Positions 45,769 through 52,929 of a stretch of DNA of 64,000 nt are shown here, piece by piece (positions within the stretch are counted from its first letter, which is position 1; every line of letters begins with the position of its first letter). The stretch spans positions 682,001-746,000 of the forward strand of contig JBFWNG010000001.1 of NCBI GenBank assembly GCA_050251195.1, in the 5' to 3' direction. This DNA is from JBFWNG01 sp050251195 (GTDB lineage: Bacteria; Bdellovibrionota_B; Oligoflexia; Oligoflexales; Oligoflexaceae). The notes beneath the pieces were generated by a model. The model was not told where the DNA came from, searched no databases, and saw only the letters and a list, made by a program, of their open reading frames with translations. Made by a program: the position numbers and the translations under genes.

Positions 45769-46239
45769 CTAAGGGTGCGCCGGGATTTCGATGTTCGGCA
45801 AACCGGCCGCGTCGCGAAAGTCGCAACTTGATTTTCGGTACATGTGCTCGAAATTATTGTTGTCGCCAGCATAGGACCTCATCCCACGATAGACACTTCG
45901 AATCGCGAGCAGTGCCTTATCAGCGATCCTTTTATCAAGGTTTTCCGACATCGACCTTGAGACTATAGCGTGCAGCCTTGGCTCCAGCATGGTGCACACC
46001 TCATGCGCGACGTTCGTTTGTAACATCTTCACGACGAAGATAACGCTCGCGGCAGGCACAAAAAGAGGTCCCCAGGCTTTTGTTATCGTAAGGATAGTCG
46101 TCCAAAACGACGGAATAAATTCGTCTGCTGTCCATTTGATGCCGGAAAATTTCGCGAGCCAAAGAAACGCGATGACGGTCGAAAGATAGAGGAAACTTTC
46201 AACGACGAAGTTCAGGAACCTATTGACGATGGATTTCAC
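45769..46239 (-). CDS. Hypothetical membrane protein in the transfer operon
   Basis: 156 residues. Two hydrophobic segments (FLYLSTVIAFLWLAKFSGI and WGPLFVPAASVIFVVKML) and a helical polar tail with two cysteines. The start GTG overlaps the traF stop (TAGTG) and has AGGGGG upstream, so it is translated with traF. No F homologue is recognised. A T4SS-specific inner-membrane role is likely. Confidence 0.6.
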   Translation of the reverse strand: MKSIVNRFLNFVVESFLYLSTVIAFLWLAKFSGIKWTADEFIPSFWTTILTITKAWGPLFVPAASVIFVVKMLQTNVAHEVCTMLEPRLHAIVSRSMSENLDKRIADKALLAIRSVYRGMRSYAGDNNNFEHMYRKSSCDFRDAAGLPNIEIPAHP

Positions 46240-47000
46240 TAGGACCCCCTAATGCTGTTAAGAATTTTTCCTGTCGGCTGATAGCCGTTAATTCGGTAGA
46301 CGATCTTTTTCTGCAAGTCGCCTACGAGCAGGACTGGCCATGATTTGATACCTTTGCTTTCGAGCTCGCCCGGGTCAGCCGAACGGACAGGAAATGGTAG
46401 CCCTTGCGTCGCTTTTCGGTCGTTATCGATTTGCACGATCTCGACAAAGTAACCTTGGGACCCAAGCTCCGTCATGCTCTGCATCATGCGTTTGCAATGG
46501 GGGCAGCTTGAATGAAAGTAGAGACGAAATTTGTAGCGAGAATAGTCCGGTTGGCTGGGGTTTATTTCGTCCGATTGAGCCTGAGCGATGATGCGTGTGC
46601 TGGCGTCAAGGCTGCTGCCTCGCTGTGCAACGTACTCCTGCATTCTTTGGCTTAACCTTTGCGAGAGTTCATTACGTTTGCCTATGTATTGAAACCAGTT
46701 TTTCATATTTTCGTCGCTAGGGTTTCTGACCAATTCCATGAATGGTGCAGGTGGAATATAGTCACCCTCGCGGAAAAATTCATCGTTTTTAGGGTCGGTG
46801 TGTTTCTTCCAGTCGAAGGGTGGAGATACCGTTGAAGAGGGTTTATCCTTCTTTTCGCCCTTTCCCATCTTGGCTGTCTTCCCGTCCCCTTCGGTGGGCT
46901 TGACTCTCCAATAGTCGATTTCAGACTCGAAATAGGTGAAAGCTGTTGCAACGCTTGCTTGCATCGACACCAGTAGCAGCAAAGTATAATGAAGACGCAT
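46239..47000 (-). CDS. traF: TraF-like thioredoxin-fold periplasmic protein with CPHC
   Basis: 253 residues. Signal peptide, then a helical region (residues 30-150) and a C-terminal thioredoxin domain. The active-site pair Cys166-Pro-His-Cys169 (SSCPHCK) is intact, followed by KSWPVLLVG with the cis-proline. F TraF lacks such a pair while TrbB has it; here one protein seems to combine both. It should assist disulfide formation in TraU/TraH-type cysteine-rich proteins. GGAGAG precedes the ATG. Confidence 0.8.
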   Translation of the reverse strand: MRLHYTLLLLVSMQASVATAFTYFESEIDYWRVKPTEGDGKTAKMGKGEKKDKPSSTVSPPFDWKKHTDPKNDEFFREGDYIPPAPFMELVRNPSDENMKNWFQYIGKRNELSQRLSQRMQEYVAQRGSSLDASTRIIAQAQSDEINPSQPDYSRYKFRLYFHSSCPHCKRMMQSMTELGSQGYFVEIVQIDNDRKATQGLPFPVRSADPGELESKGIKSWPVLLVGDLQKKIVYRINGYQPTGKILNSIRGS

Positions 47001-47047
47001 GTGCCTCTCCGATCGTTTTGGTTTGTGATAGATGTCGAATGACCGTT

Positions 47048-48661
47048 CTACAGGAATTCAAGCGCCTCTCTTGCATCGATCGAACCTGTTGCCGCCATAG
47101 TACGAATAGTTGCCGCTATGGAATCTACCACCAGTGGGTTTCCGGTCTTTTTGTCTTCAAGAAAGTGCTCGAAGTGATCGCCTGTCATATACTCTAGAAT
47201 GGGTGTTCGACCTTTGATACCGCCGCTGATGCCGGTTGCGCATACGTCGCATCCATCTGAGTTGATGATCTGAAATTTTCCAGTAGTGGGAAGACCATGT
47301 CCAATCAGTCCGTCCACGACATCGGACGGCGCATCGACTGAGCAGTGCGGACAAAGCTTCCGGACTAACCGCTGTGCGGCTGACAAACGCAGGTTGCTTT
47401 TGATAGATAAGCGGTCAATACCGAGACTCACCAGCCGCTCGGTAACTTCGATCGCTCCATTGGCATGTACCGTTGACAGAACAAGATGGCCGGTACTCGC
47501 TGCCTTGAAGCATAGCTCGGCTGTTTCCTGATCCCTAATCTCACCGACTAAAATAATGTCGGGATCTTGGCGCATCAAAGCACGCAAAGCAGACGAAAAG
47601 GAAAGCGACCTTGTTCCTACATCAACCTGATTGATACCCGAAAGGCGATACTCGACAGGATTTTCAAGCGTGCAGATATTTTTGCGCTTTCTATCCAGCG
47701 AATTGATAAGCGAGTAAAGTGTCGTCGTTTTCCCTGATCCTGTCGGTCCTGAGATCAAGATCAATCCTTCACGTTTCTTTGAGGCAGCGATCAGCGCGGC
47801 CGTTGCCGAGGGGCTAAGTCCGCATTGACCAATGTCAAAACTTCGGTTCTGCTCCAGTATACGAGCGACGATCTTTTCCCCATAGATTGTAGGAATGGAG
47901 TTTACCCGCAAGTCAATACCAAAGTCGTTGAAGACAGCGCGGCTATCCTGCGGCATACCTGAAATAGCTAGGTCGAGATTCAAGAGTGACTTACTTTTAG
48001 CGGTGAACGCCTCCTTGTGTTGGATGGGAAGGCTCTTCCATTCGTGCAAATCACCATGAACACGCAAGCGTATAGTGAAACGCTTTTCTTCGGGTTCGAA
48101 GTGTATGTCGCTGGCCTTGACTTTCACCGCTGCCTCAAGACAATCGCGAAAAATTCTGGTGAATGGTTCTCGAATTGCCAGTTTTTCATCGTCGGTTAGG
48201 GACCAATTGAGGTTTAAGTTGCTTCCACCAGCTCTCTTCTCTGTCGAGGTCGCCTTTTCCAGATAACCCATGGTTTCATCGGGCAGAATAAAGAGACGGC
48301 ATTCCTTGCCAGTCTTTGCTTCAATATCTTGCAAAATGCCATCGCGGAGACGCCGCGTCACAAATTCAATTTTTACGTCAGAAATATTGAGCGGTAGGAT
48401 GCCATGCAATTTCCAAAGCTCTTTGAGCCTTGGATCGCCTATCAACGTAAGAATTTTTTTTTCGACTTCGCTTAAAGCTAGCTTGCAATCACAGTCAAAG
48501 AAAGTGATGAGTGCCTTGTCCAAAACATCTTGTTGTAGCAAATCAAGTTCGACGAGAAGGCGTCCAAGGCGTTTTTTGCTGTAACGCTGTAGTGCCAGCG
48601 CATCATTGATGGACATCTGATCGGCAAAGCCGTTACTTACCAAAAACTCACCAAATTTCAT
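47048..48661 (-). CDS. GspE/PilB-type secretion ATPase
   Basis: 537 residues. An N-terminal MshEN-like region (about 1-140: KFGEFLVSNGFADQMSIND, LGRLLVELDLL) is followed by the ATPase core with Walker A GPTGSGKT at 305-312. Walker B (DIILVGEIRDQETAE), the Asp/His boxes and a tetracysteine (LCPHC...CDVC) complete the PilB/GspE type. This class drives type II secretion or type IV pilus extension. F-type transfer systems normally have no such ATPase. The ATG overlaps the traU stop (ATGA), so it belongs to this operon. Confidence 0.92.
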   Translation of the reverse strand: MKFGEFLVSNGFADQMSINDALALQRYSKKRLGRLLVELDLLQQDVLDKALITFFDCDCKLALSEVEKKILTLIGDPRLKELWKLHGILPLNISDVKIEFVTRRLRDGILQDIEAKTGKECRLFILPDETMGYLEKATSTEKRAGGSNLNLNWSLTDDEKLAIREPFTRIFRDCLEAAVKVKASDIHFEPEEKRFTIRLRVHGDLHEWKSLPIQHKEAFTAKSKSLLNLDLAISGMPQDSRAVFNDFGIDLRVNSIPTIYGEKIVARILEQNRSFDIGQCGLSPSATAALIAASKKREGLILISGPTGSGKTTTLYSLINSLDRKRKNICTLENPVEYRLSGINQVDVGTRSLSFSSALRALMRQDPDIILVGEIRDQETAELCFKAASTGHLVLSTVHANGAIEVTERLVSLGIDRLSIKSNLRLSAAQRLVRKLCPHCSVDAPSDVVDGLIGHGLPTTGKFQIINSDGCDVCATGISGGIKGRTPILEYMTGDHFEHFLEDKKTGNPLVVDSIAATIRTMAATGSIDAREALEFL

Positions 48662-49650
48662 TCAAACCCCTTGCAGCCGGCACTCATGGCCTGTAAACCC
48701 GCCTGGGCAGTTGCCAAGTACGGCATATCTTTCGTGCAACTAACGTGTTTCCAGATGACATAAAGATAGTTTTTCGGCTCTAGGCTTTGCAAGCGTCCAA
48801 GTTCAGCGACTCCCTTCGTTCGCAGAAAGGCGACATTCTCCCCCTCACGAAAGCAGGCTGACGGCTGCGGGTAAATCATTTGCCATTTTTCGTTAGCACT
48901 AGACGGCACGGCCTGAAACACCTCTGAGCCGAGACTCTTGATGCGCGAGGCAATCATGAGGGAAGCGGTCGTTTGATCGGCATTCGTAACGGTACCGTAT
49001 CTTGGAAAGTGAATGCCCCAGCCGGTGCAAACGGGCTGGTTCGATGGCGGAAATGTTGTGAGAGAGCTTCGATCAAAGCTGCATGTCGGGTATGTAGGAT
49101 AACCCGTTTGAGAACTTTCTCCGGTAATCGATGTTGCCGCTCCGGTCACCAAGCAGGCTTTAGGAGCAGCACTCCAGGCAAGAAAGAGAGGCTGATTCAA
49201 GTCGGCCTCTCCTGTCTTCCAAAGTCGTCCCAGATGCTCGCTCATGGCTCCAAAGCATGTGAGTTCCGGGGGAGCGCCTCCGCATGGAAGAAAATTGAAC
49301 GAAGCCGAGGTAAATGGCACATTTATCGTATGGGCGTGATAGGAAAATGCGCCCGAGTCCTCTTCAGCGGCAAAAGGTATCCGGTCAGTCAGTGACGAAA
49401 GCTGCGATTTCGCGCTGGGAAGTGTGGCAAAGAAGGATTCTCCAGGGTTTGAAACAACCTCGATATAAAACTGAGGTACATAGTAGGAAAAGTGTATGCA
49501 GGGCCTTGAAGGGTAACCACAGACCGTAGGCCAGGTGGTAAATTGCAGACAGGTACCAAACATGGGCGTATTGATGACAGAGCAGACCGTCGGCAGCGAC
49601 AGGGCCGAGTTGGACCAAAAAATATGGACCAGGAGAAAGAAAAGTCTCAT
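48658..49650 (-). CDS. traU: TraU-like cysteine-rich periplasmic protein
   Basis: 330 residues with a signal peptide and about a dozen cysteines. Blocks resembling TraU include CLQFTTWPTVCGYPSRPCIHFSY near the start and CTGWGIHFPRYGTVTNADQTTAS in the C-terminal third. TraU acts late in DNA transfer in the F system and needs disulfides, in line with the neighbouring TraF. GGAG lies eight bases before the ATG. It comes first among the transfer genes, which differs from F order. Confidence 0.68.
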   Translation of the reverse strand: MRLFFLLVHIFWSNSALSLPTVCSVINTPMFGTCLQFTTWPTVCGYPSRPCIHFSYYVPQFYIEVVSNPGESFFATLPSAKSQLSSLTDRIPFAAEEDSGAFSYHAHTINVPFTSASFNFLPCGGAPPELTCFGAMSEHLGRLWKTGEADLNQPLFLAWSAAPKACLVTGAATSITGESSQTGYPTYPTCSFDRSSLTTFPPSNQPVCTGWGIHFPRYGTVTNADQTTASLMIASRIKSLGSEVFQAVPSSANEKWQMIYPQPSACFREGENVAFLRTKGVAELGRLQSLEPKNYLYVIWKHVSCTKDMPYLATAQAGLQAMSAGCKGFE

Positions 49651-49674
49651 TGGGGCATCTCCGTTCAGATAATG

Positions 49675-49920
49675 TCAAACATAGGCGGGGTAAAGTCCCT
49701 GTGTCCGGCGCTTGCGACTAGGACGGCACTCGTCACAAAAGGCTTGTTTTCGGTTTCTACGATGGTAATTCTCATCGCAAGAAGGACAATTGACTACTGG
49801 ATCGTCATATTCACCGCTTAAGTAATTGAAGCCAGAGGAAAAATCGACCCAAAGGTTGTGCAATGAGTCGAGTAAGTCAGGCGTAACGTTGGACTGACTA
49901 GGGCGTTTCTTGAGTTTCAT
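49675..49920 (-). CDS. Small zinc-ribbon protein
   Basis: 81 residues with a four-cysteine ribbon CPSC...CDEC (about 45-66) followed by a basic RPSRKRRTQ segment, consistent with DNA or RNA binding. GAGAGAG precedes the ATG. One of three such small proteins at the head of the element's operon. Confidence 0.6.
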   Translation of the reverse strand: MKLKKRPSQSNVTPDLLDSLHNLWVDFSSGFNYLSGEYDDPVVNCPSCDENYHRRNRKQAFCDECRPSRKRRTQGLYPAYV

Positions 49921-49955
49921 GTTGTATCTCTCTCTATGATCGTTTCGGGTAACGA

Positions 49956-50525
49956 TTAGGCAACTTTACCGATGGCGTCTTCTCTGTTCTCCCTCCTCAA
50001 GATCCGCTGCCGCGCTATGTTAAAGCTCTTAATTTGGCGTTCAATTAATTCTGGCATGATTGCGATCTGGTAGTTGAAGTGACAATGACCATAGATCCCT
50101 TTGGACGAGATAAGATCGGCGTTGTACCGCCAAAATATCTGCATTATCTTCGAGCGGACATAATGTGCCAGTTCGCTCAGTTGAACCCGACCGATAGTCG
50201 ATGGCTCACAGTTGATCTCTGGTTCGGATTCATCGGCGATTCGCAGAACAATAGGTTCGACGATATGGTGAATTTCGACCCGGTAAATCGGCGTCGGAGT
50301 CTGACGCGCTACGACGACTCGGAAGATCATCTGAGGAATCTTGTTATCACTGATTTCCTGTTGAATGTCCCGCGTGAAGAACAACGTCATGGTTGACGGC
50401 TGAAAATTCTTCGTTTCGTCGTATGCCATCCCTTGAACTTGTGGGTGAACTCCCATGCGTTTTACGGGACTGGTGTTCGCGAAGATATCGACGTTCTTGG
50501 ACTGATTGAAAATAAAGTATGACAT
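49956..50525 (-). CDS. Hypothetical protein, first gene of the transfer operon
   Basis: 189 residues from the ATG at 50525, with a perfect AGGAGG five bases upstream. An in-frame reading further upstream would pass through repeat box 1 and is rejected. The product is soluble, with a mixed alpha/beta pattern (MTLFFTRDIQQEISDNKIPQMIFRVVVA). No family recognised. Its promoter region contains boxes 1 and 2, so it is probably the regulated lead gene. Confidence 0.6.
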   Translation of the reverse strand: MSYFIFNQSKNVDIFANTSPVKRMGVHPQVQGMAYDETKNFQPSTMTLFFTRDIQQEISDNKIPQMIFRVVVARQTPTPIYRVEIHHIVEPIVLRIADESEPEINCEPSTIGRVQLSELAHYVRSKIMQIFWRYNADLISSKGIYGHCHFNYQIAIMPELIERQIKSFNIARQRILRRENREDAIGKVA

Positions 50526-50589
50526 CTTGCCTCCTGGAAATGATCTTTGCTTTTCAGGAAAAGCAGCAAAAAAATGCTTCCCCCTTGCC

Positions 50590-50641
50590 CTAGTGAAAAA
50601 CCACCAACCAAAAGCAACTACATGGCAACCGCGCCGCAACC
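50590..50641 (+). repeat. Phased CAACC box, copy 1
   Basis: CTAGTGAAAAA followed 15 bases from its start by CAACC-type repeats at 50605, 50615 (CAACT), 50626 and 50637: spacings 10, 11 and 11 bp. It lies upstream of the lead operon gene. Confidence 0.75.
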
Positions 50642-50723
50642 GGGCACATAGAAATTTTTTATCCGGACGATAAAAGCAGACAGGATTCCTTTTCTCATCT
50701 CAAAAAGTATCAATGCCTCTGTA

Positions 50724-50775
50724 CTAGTGAAAAAACGCCAACCGGAAGCAACCGCATGGCAACCGATGTGCAACC
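50724..50775 (+). repeat. Phased CAACC box, copy 2
   Basis: Same layout as copy 1: CTAGTG at 50724 and CAACC at 50739, 50749, 50760 and 50771, again 10/11/11 bp. It lies between copy 1 and the sigma-like gene, in the same orientation, 134 bp from copy 1. Confidence 0.78.
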
Positions 50776-50822
50776 ATTCGCACTTGGTGCCTAAAAACAA
50801 TTACGAGATACCCGCCCAATTA

Positions 50823-51416
50823 TTACTTTGATGGCCCGCGCAGCATTTCGATGCAGGCATTCTTTGCTGCGATAATTCTAAGTCTTTCCTCGATACGCTT
50901 ATGACTTGTTCTTAGGGCCTTTTCGACTCCCTGACGACTGATGCCGACGATCTCTGCAATCTCTTGAAGCGTCTTATTCTCCCAATAGCGCAGGTGAATG
51001 ATCGCGCGGTGGCGGGGATTGAGATTGCCAACGATGCGTTGTACTTCGTTCGATAGTGCTGGGTATTCTTCGAGATGGAGAATTTCTACGAGCGCAGCGG
51101 TATAGTCTTCCTGAGCGACCTTTTCAACGGATAGCCCTTTCTTCAGGTACTCCTCCCTAAGATAGGTCTCCGTACTTGCAAGATAATTTTCCCAGTCGGA
51201 AGGCTTCCAACATTCTGAGATGCGCTTCAATTCGTCCGCGCCTTTTTCCGATCCGTCGGGATTAAGCCACGGCTGCGACACATTTTTTGCATTGACGTTT
51301 TTGCCTTCCGGTTGCTGCCCGGTTGCCTTTGGTTGGCATTTTTTCACTAGGGTAAGGGGACCTTTTTTTATTCCCGACCTATGTGACAATGGCTTCTCGA
51401 ACTTTTGCGTTTCCAT
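50823..51416 (-). CDS. Sigma-70 region-4-like regulatory protein
   Basis: About 197 residues from the ATG at 51416 (GAGGG upstream). The C-terminal 80 residues are a sigma region-4 helix-turn-helix: NLNPRHRAIIHLRYWENKTLQEIAEIVGISRQGVEKAL. The N-terminal third includes the in-frame repeat box (residues around LVKKCQPKATG). No region 2 is seen, so it may be an activator or partial sigma factor rather than a complete one. Likely controls the transfer operon. Confidence 0.75.
   Translation of the reverse strand: METQKFEKPLSHRSGIKKGPLTLVKKCQPKATGQQPEGKNVNAKNVSQPWLNPDGSEKGADELKRISECWKPSDWENYLASTETYLREEYLKKGLSVEKVAQEDYTAALVEILHLEEYPALSNEVQRIVGNLNPRHRAIIHLRYWENKTLQEIAEIVGISRQGVEKALRTSHKRIEERLRIIAAKNACIEMLRGPSK
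51299..51350 (-). repeat. Phased CAACC box, copy 3 (inverted, within the sigma-like gene)
   Basis: On the minus strand CTAGTG starts at 51350 and CAACC at 51335, 51325 and 51314 (10 and 11 bp), with a degenerate CAAAA at 51303. It falls in the coding sequence of the sigma-like gene, where it encodes LVKKCQPKATGQQP. Confidence 0.75.
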
Positions 51417-51654
51417 CTTTCCCTCTTCCATCGTGTGTCTGAGATTTCTTTGACCTGAGATATTTTTTGATGACGTTGAAGATTGAACCCGTCAGTCCGT
51501 CGATCTGGTTGCTCGAACCGAAGGATCTTTTCGTCAGTAACAAGCTGTCTTGCCAGGACGTTACTGCGGAAAGTTGTTCCAGTTCAAAGAGTGCGTCAAT
51601 CGTTTCAAGTCGACCCTCGGAAAGCAGAGCAAAATCTAAATAATTTCGTCTCAT
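51379..51654 (-). CDS. Small hypothetical protein
   Basis: 91 residues from the ATG at 51654, with GAGGC upstream. Mixed polar and helical (RNYLDFALLSEGRLETIDALFELEQLSAV). Overlaps the sigma-like gene start by 38 nt and shares one nucleotide with the upstream stop (TAATG). Function unknown. Confidence 0.55.
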   Translation of the reverse strand: MRRNYLDFALLSEGRLETIDALFELEQLSAVTSWQDSLLLTKRSFGSSNQIDGLTGSIFNVIKKYLRSKKSQTHDGRGKDGNAKVREAIVT

Positions 51655-51875
51655 TACTTGCCTCGAACTTTTGCGAATATTTCTTTGATCCATTTAAGAA
51701 ATTCGGTAACTTTTCTGGCGACGGGTTCCCCTGACATAACCGAGTAGTAGATCTTGCAGTTATGACAACGGGATACCCCAAAACCGTCGGCATAGCCATG
51801 GTAGGTGTGGCATCTTGGGCAGCGAAAGCCGTTGCCCTTGCGGTAAAGAATCTCGTAAAGAGCATATTCTAACAT
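51654..51875 (-). CDS. Small zinc-ribbon protein
   Basis: 73 residues from the ATG at 51875 (AAAGGA upstream). Four cysteines in CPRC...CHNC form a ribbon at about 20-42, followed by a helical C-terminus. It starts a chain of overlapping small genes. Confidence 0.58.
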   Translation of the reverse strand: MLEYALYEILYRKGNGFRCPRCHTYHGYADGFGVSRCHNCKIYYSVMSGEPVARKVTEFLKWIKEIFAKVRGK

Positions 51876-51889
51876 CGGTGTTGATCCTT

Positions 51890-52069
51890 TCAGAAGCAAT
51901 TGTTAGAGTGCAGTTGCCAACAAAGTTTGTTGCGCTGCGAAGTTTGGTTGTCGTTGGAATTGGACTCGCCCGATCCCATGATTAGGAACCAGACAAATGC
52001 CACCAACATGATCGTTAAGGTAAAAAGTCCGATCAAATACTGGATGGTGAATTCAACATTCTTTCTCAT
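51890..52069 (-). CDS. Small single-pass membrane protein
   Basis: 59 residues, too short for many gene callers. GAGGAAACC precedes the ATG at 52069. One membrane helix (YLIGLFTLTIMLVAFVWFLI) and a short polar tail with two cysteines. Role unknown; entry exclusion is one possibility given the context. Confidence 0.5.
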   Translation of the reverse strand: MRKNVEFTIQYLIGLFTLTIMLVAFVWFLIMGSGESNSNDNQTSQRNKLCWQLHSNNCF

Positions 52070-52083
52070 CACGGTTTCCTCTT

Positions 52084-52323
52084 TTAAAGTGAAAGTTCGA
52101 TAGTTGGCTGTTGGTTGGCGACTGCGCTGTTCTCCCACCAATCGAGCCCGCCGGCTTCGATGAATGTTTCCTCGCTGTTCCATCCGCAAGAAGAACAGTA
52201 GACATCTATGCCTAGTGGTCTCAAATGTGGGTTGCTACAACCACGCGTGGGACATGCTTTGAAAGCATGAATAGGAAGTTTGATCTTTGGATTGGTAGTG
52301 ATTCGTAGAGCATTGCTTTGCAT
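52084..52323 (-). CDS. Small zinc-ribbon protein
   Basis: 79 residues with CPTRGC...CSSC (about 24-47), a ribbon of the same general kind as its neighbours. GAGG lies six bases before the ATG. It is the first minus-strand gene of the cluster, so the operon promoter should lie just upstream. Confidence 0.58.
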   Translation of the reverse strand: MQSNALRITTNPKIKLPIHAFKACPTRGCSNPHLRPLGIDVYCSSCGWNSEETFIEAGGLDWWENSAVANQQPTIELSL

Positions 52324-52929
52324 TGTTTTCCTCTTTGTGGCAATCGTGCGTTGCTCTTACTCATCAACTCGCGTGCCAAGTGGCGGTTTAAAATAAATCA
52401 GTGAGTTACAATTTGCGGTGGCATGGGACGCGCGGCAACCAATGATGAGGGCTGTCAACTTTGAGATGATTACTTGTTTAAAGTGCTTTGTTTTGCTGTA
52501 ACTTTGTCGGTTGATCGCATTCTGATCCGGTCATTTCGGCGCGCGGCTTGAATCGTGAACCATGCGAAGGGATAAGCAACGGTGCTAGTTGTAGTGGCCT
52601 GTTTTTAAAGGTGTGCGGACGTTCCCTGTGGCCCAGGGACAAATCAGGAAATAGGAATGCGAGCTCTTTTCTCGAACTATTCAGGGTGAGTTACAGGAGT
52701 AAGATGGCTCGGAGAGCATGCCACCAGGTAGTCACAAAAGTAGCCTAAATGGCATGGTTCTTACGCCGCGCTGTCAGGATTAAACCCTCTATAACGTAGG
52801 CAACTACCAGCTTTTTTTGAATTAAACGCAAATGTCATAATTTGGCCATTCTTGGCATGTGCCTTGCTCAATGGCCCTTTAAGCGGGCAAGTACGCCAAG
52901 CCCCGTGCGTAGCAACAAAGAGGTTTAAC
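52324..52929. other. Intergenic region between the transfer cluster and cargo
   Basis: Six hundred bases without a convincing gene; only short, poorly supported reading frames. A small hairpin with TCCCTG/CAGGGA arms lies near 52621-52640. Promoters for both flanking divergent units are expected. A transfer origin is possible, but no diagnostic repeat was found. Confidence 0.5.

Larger units (their letters stand above)
31137..52323. mobile_element. Integrative and conjugative element with an F-like type IV secretion system
   Basis: Supported by a serine recombinase reading into tRNA-Ala, a contiguous minus-strand operon with F-type tra homologues, an FtsK-like coupling ATPase, a replication-relaxation-type protein and a regulatory head region. 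The left end is set by the tRNA. The right end is not found; cargo may continue to or past 64000. A classical relaxase is not visible. Confidence 0.75.

Noticed and set aside
50526..50639. Upstream extension of the lead operon gene through box 1
   Set aside because: A perfect AGGAGG at 50525 marks the start, and the extension reads the repeat antisense.
50618..50800. Minus-strand reading frame over box 2
   Set aside because: Antisense to the repeat box, without a ribosome-binding site.
33114..52323. Search for CRISPR arrays, rRNA or plasmid partition genes
   Set aside because: No regularly spaced repeats of CRISPR type and no recognisable rRNA or parAB.
52548..52748. 66-codon plus-strand frame in the gap before the fusion gene
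   Set aside because: No ribosome-binding site, no motif and atypical composition.
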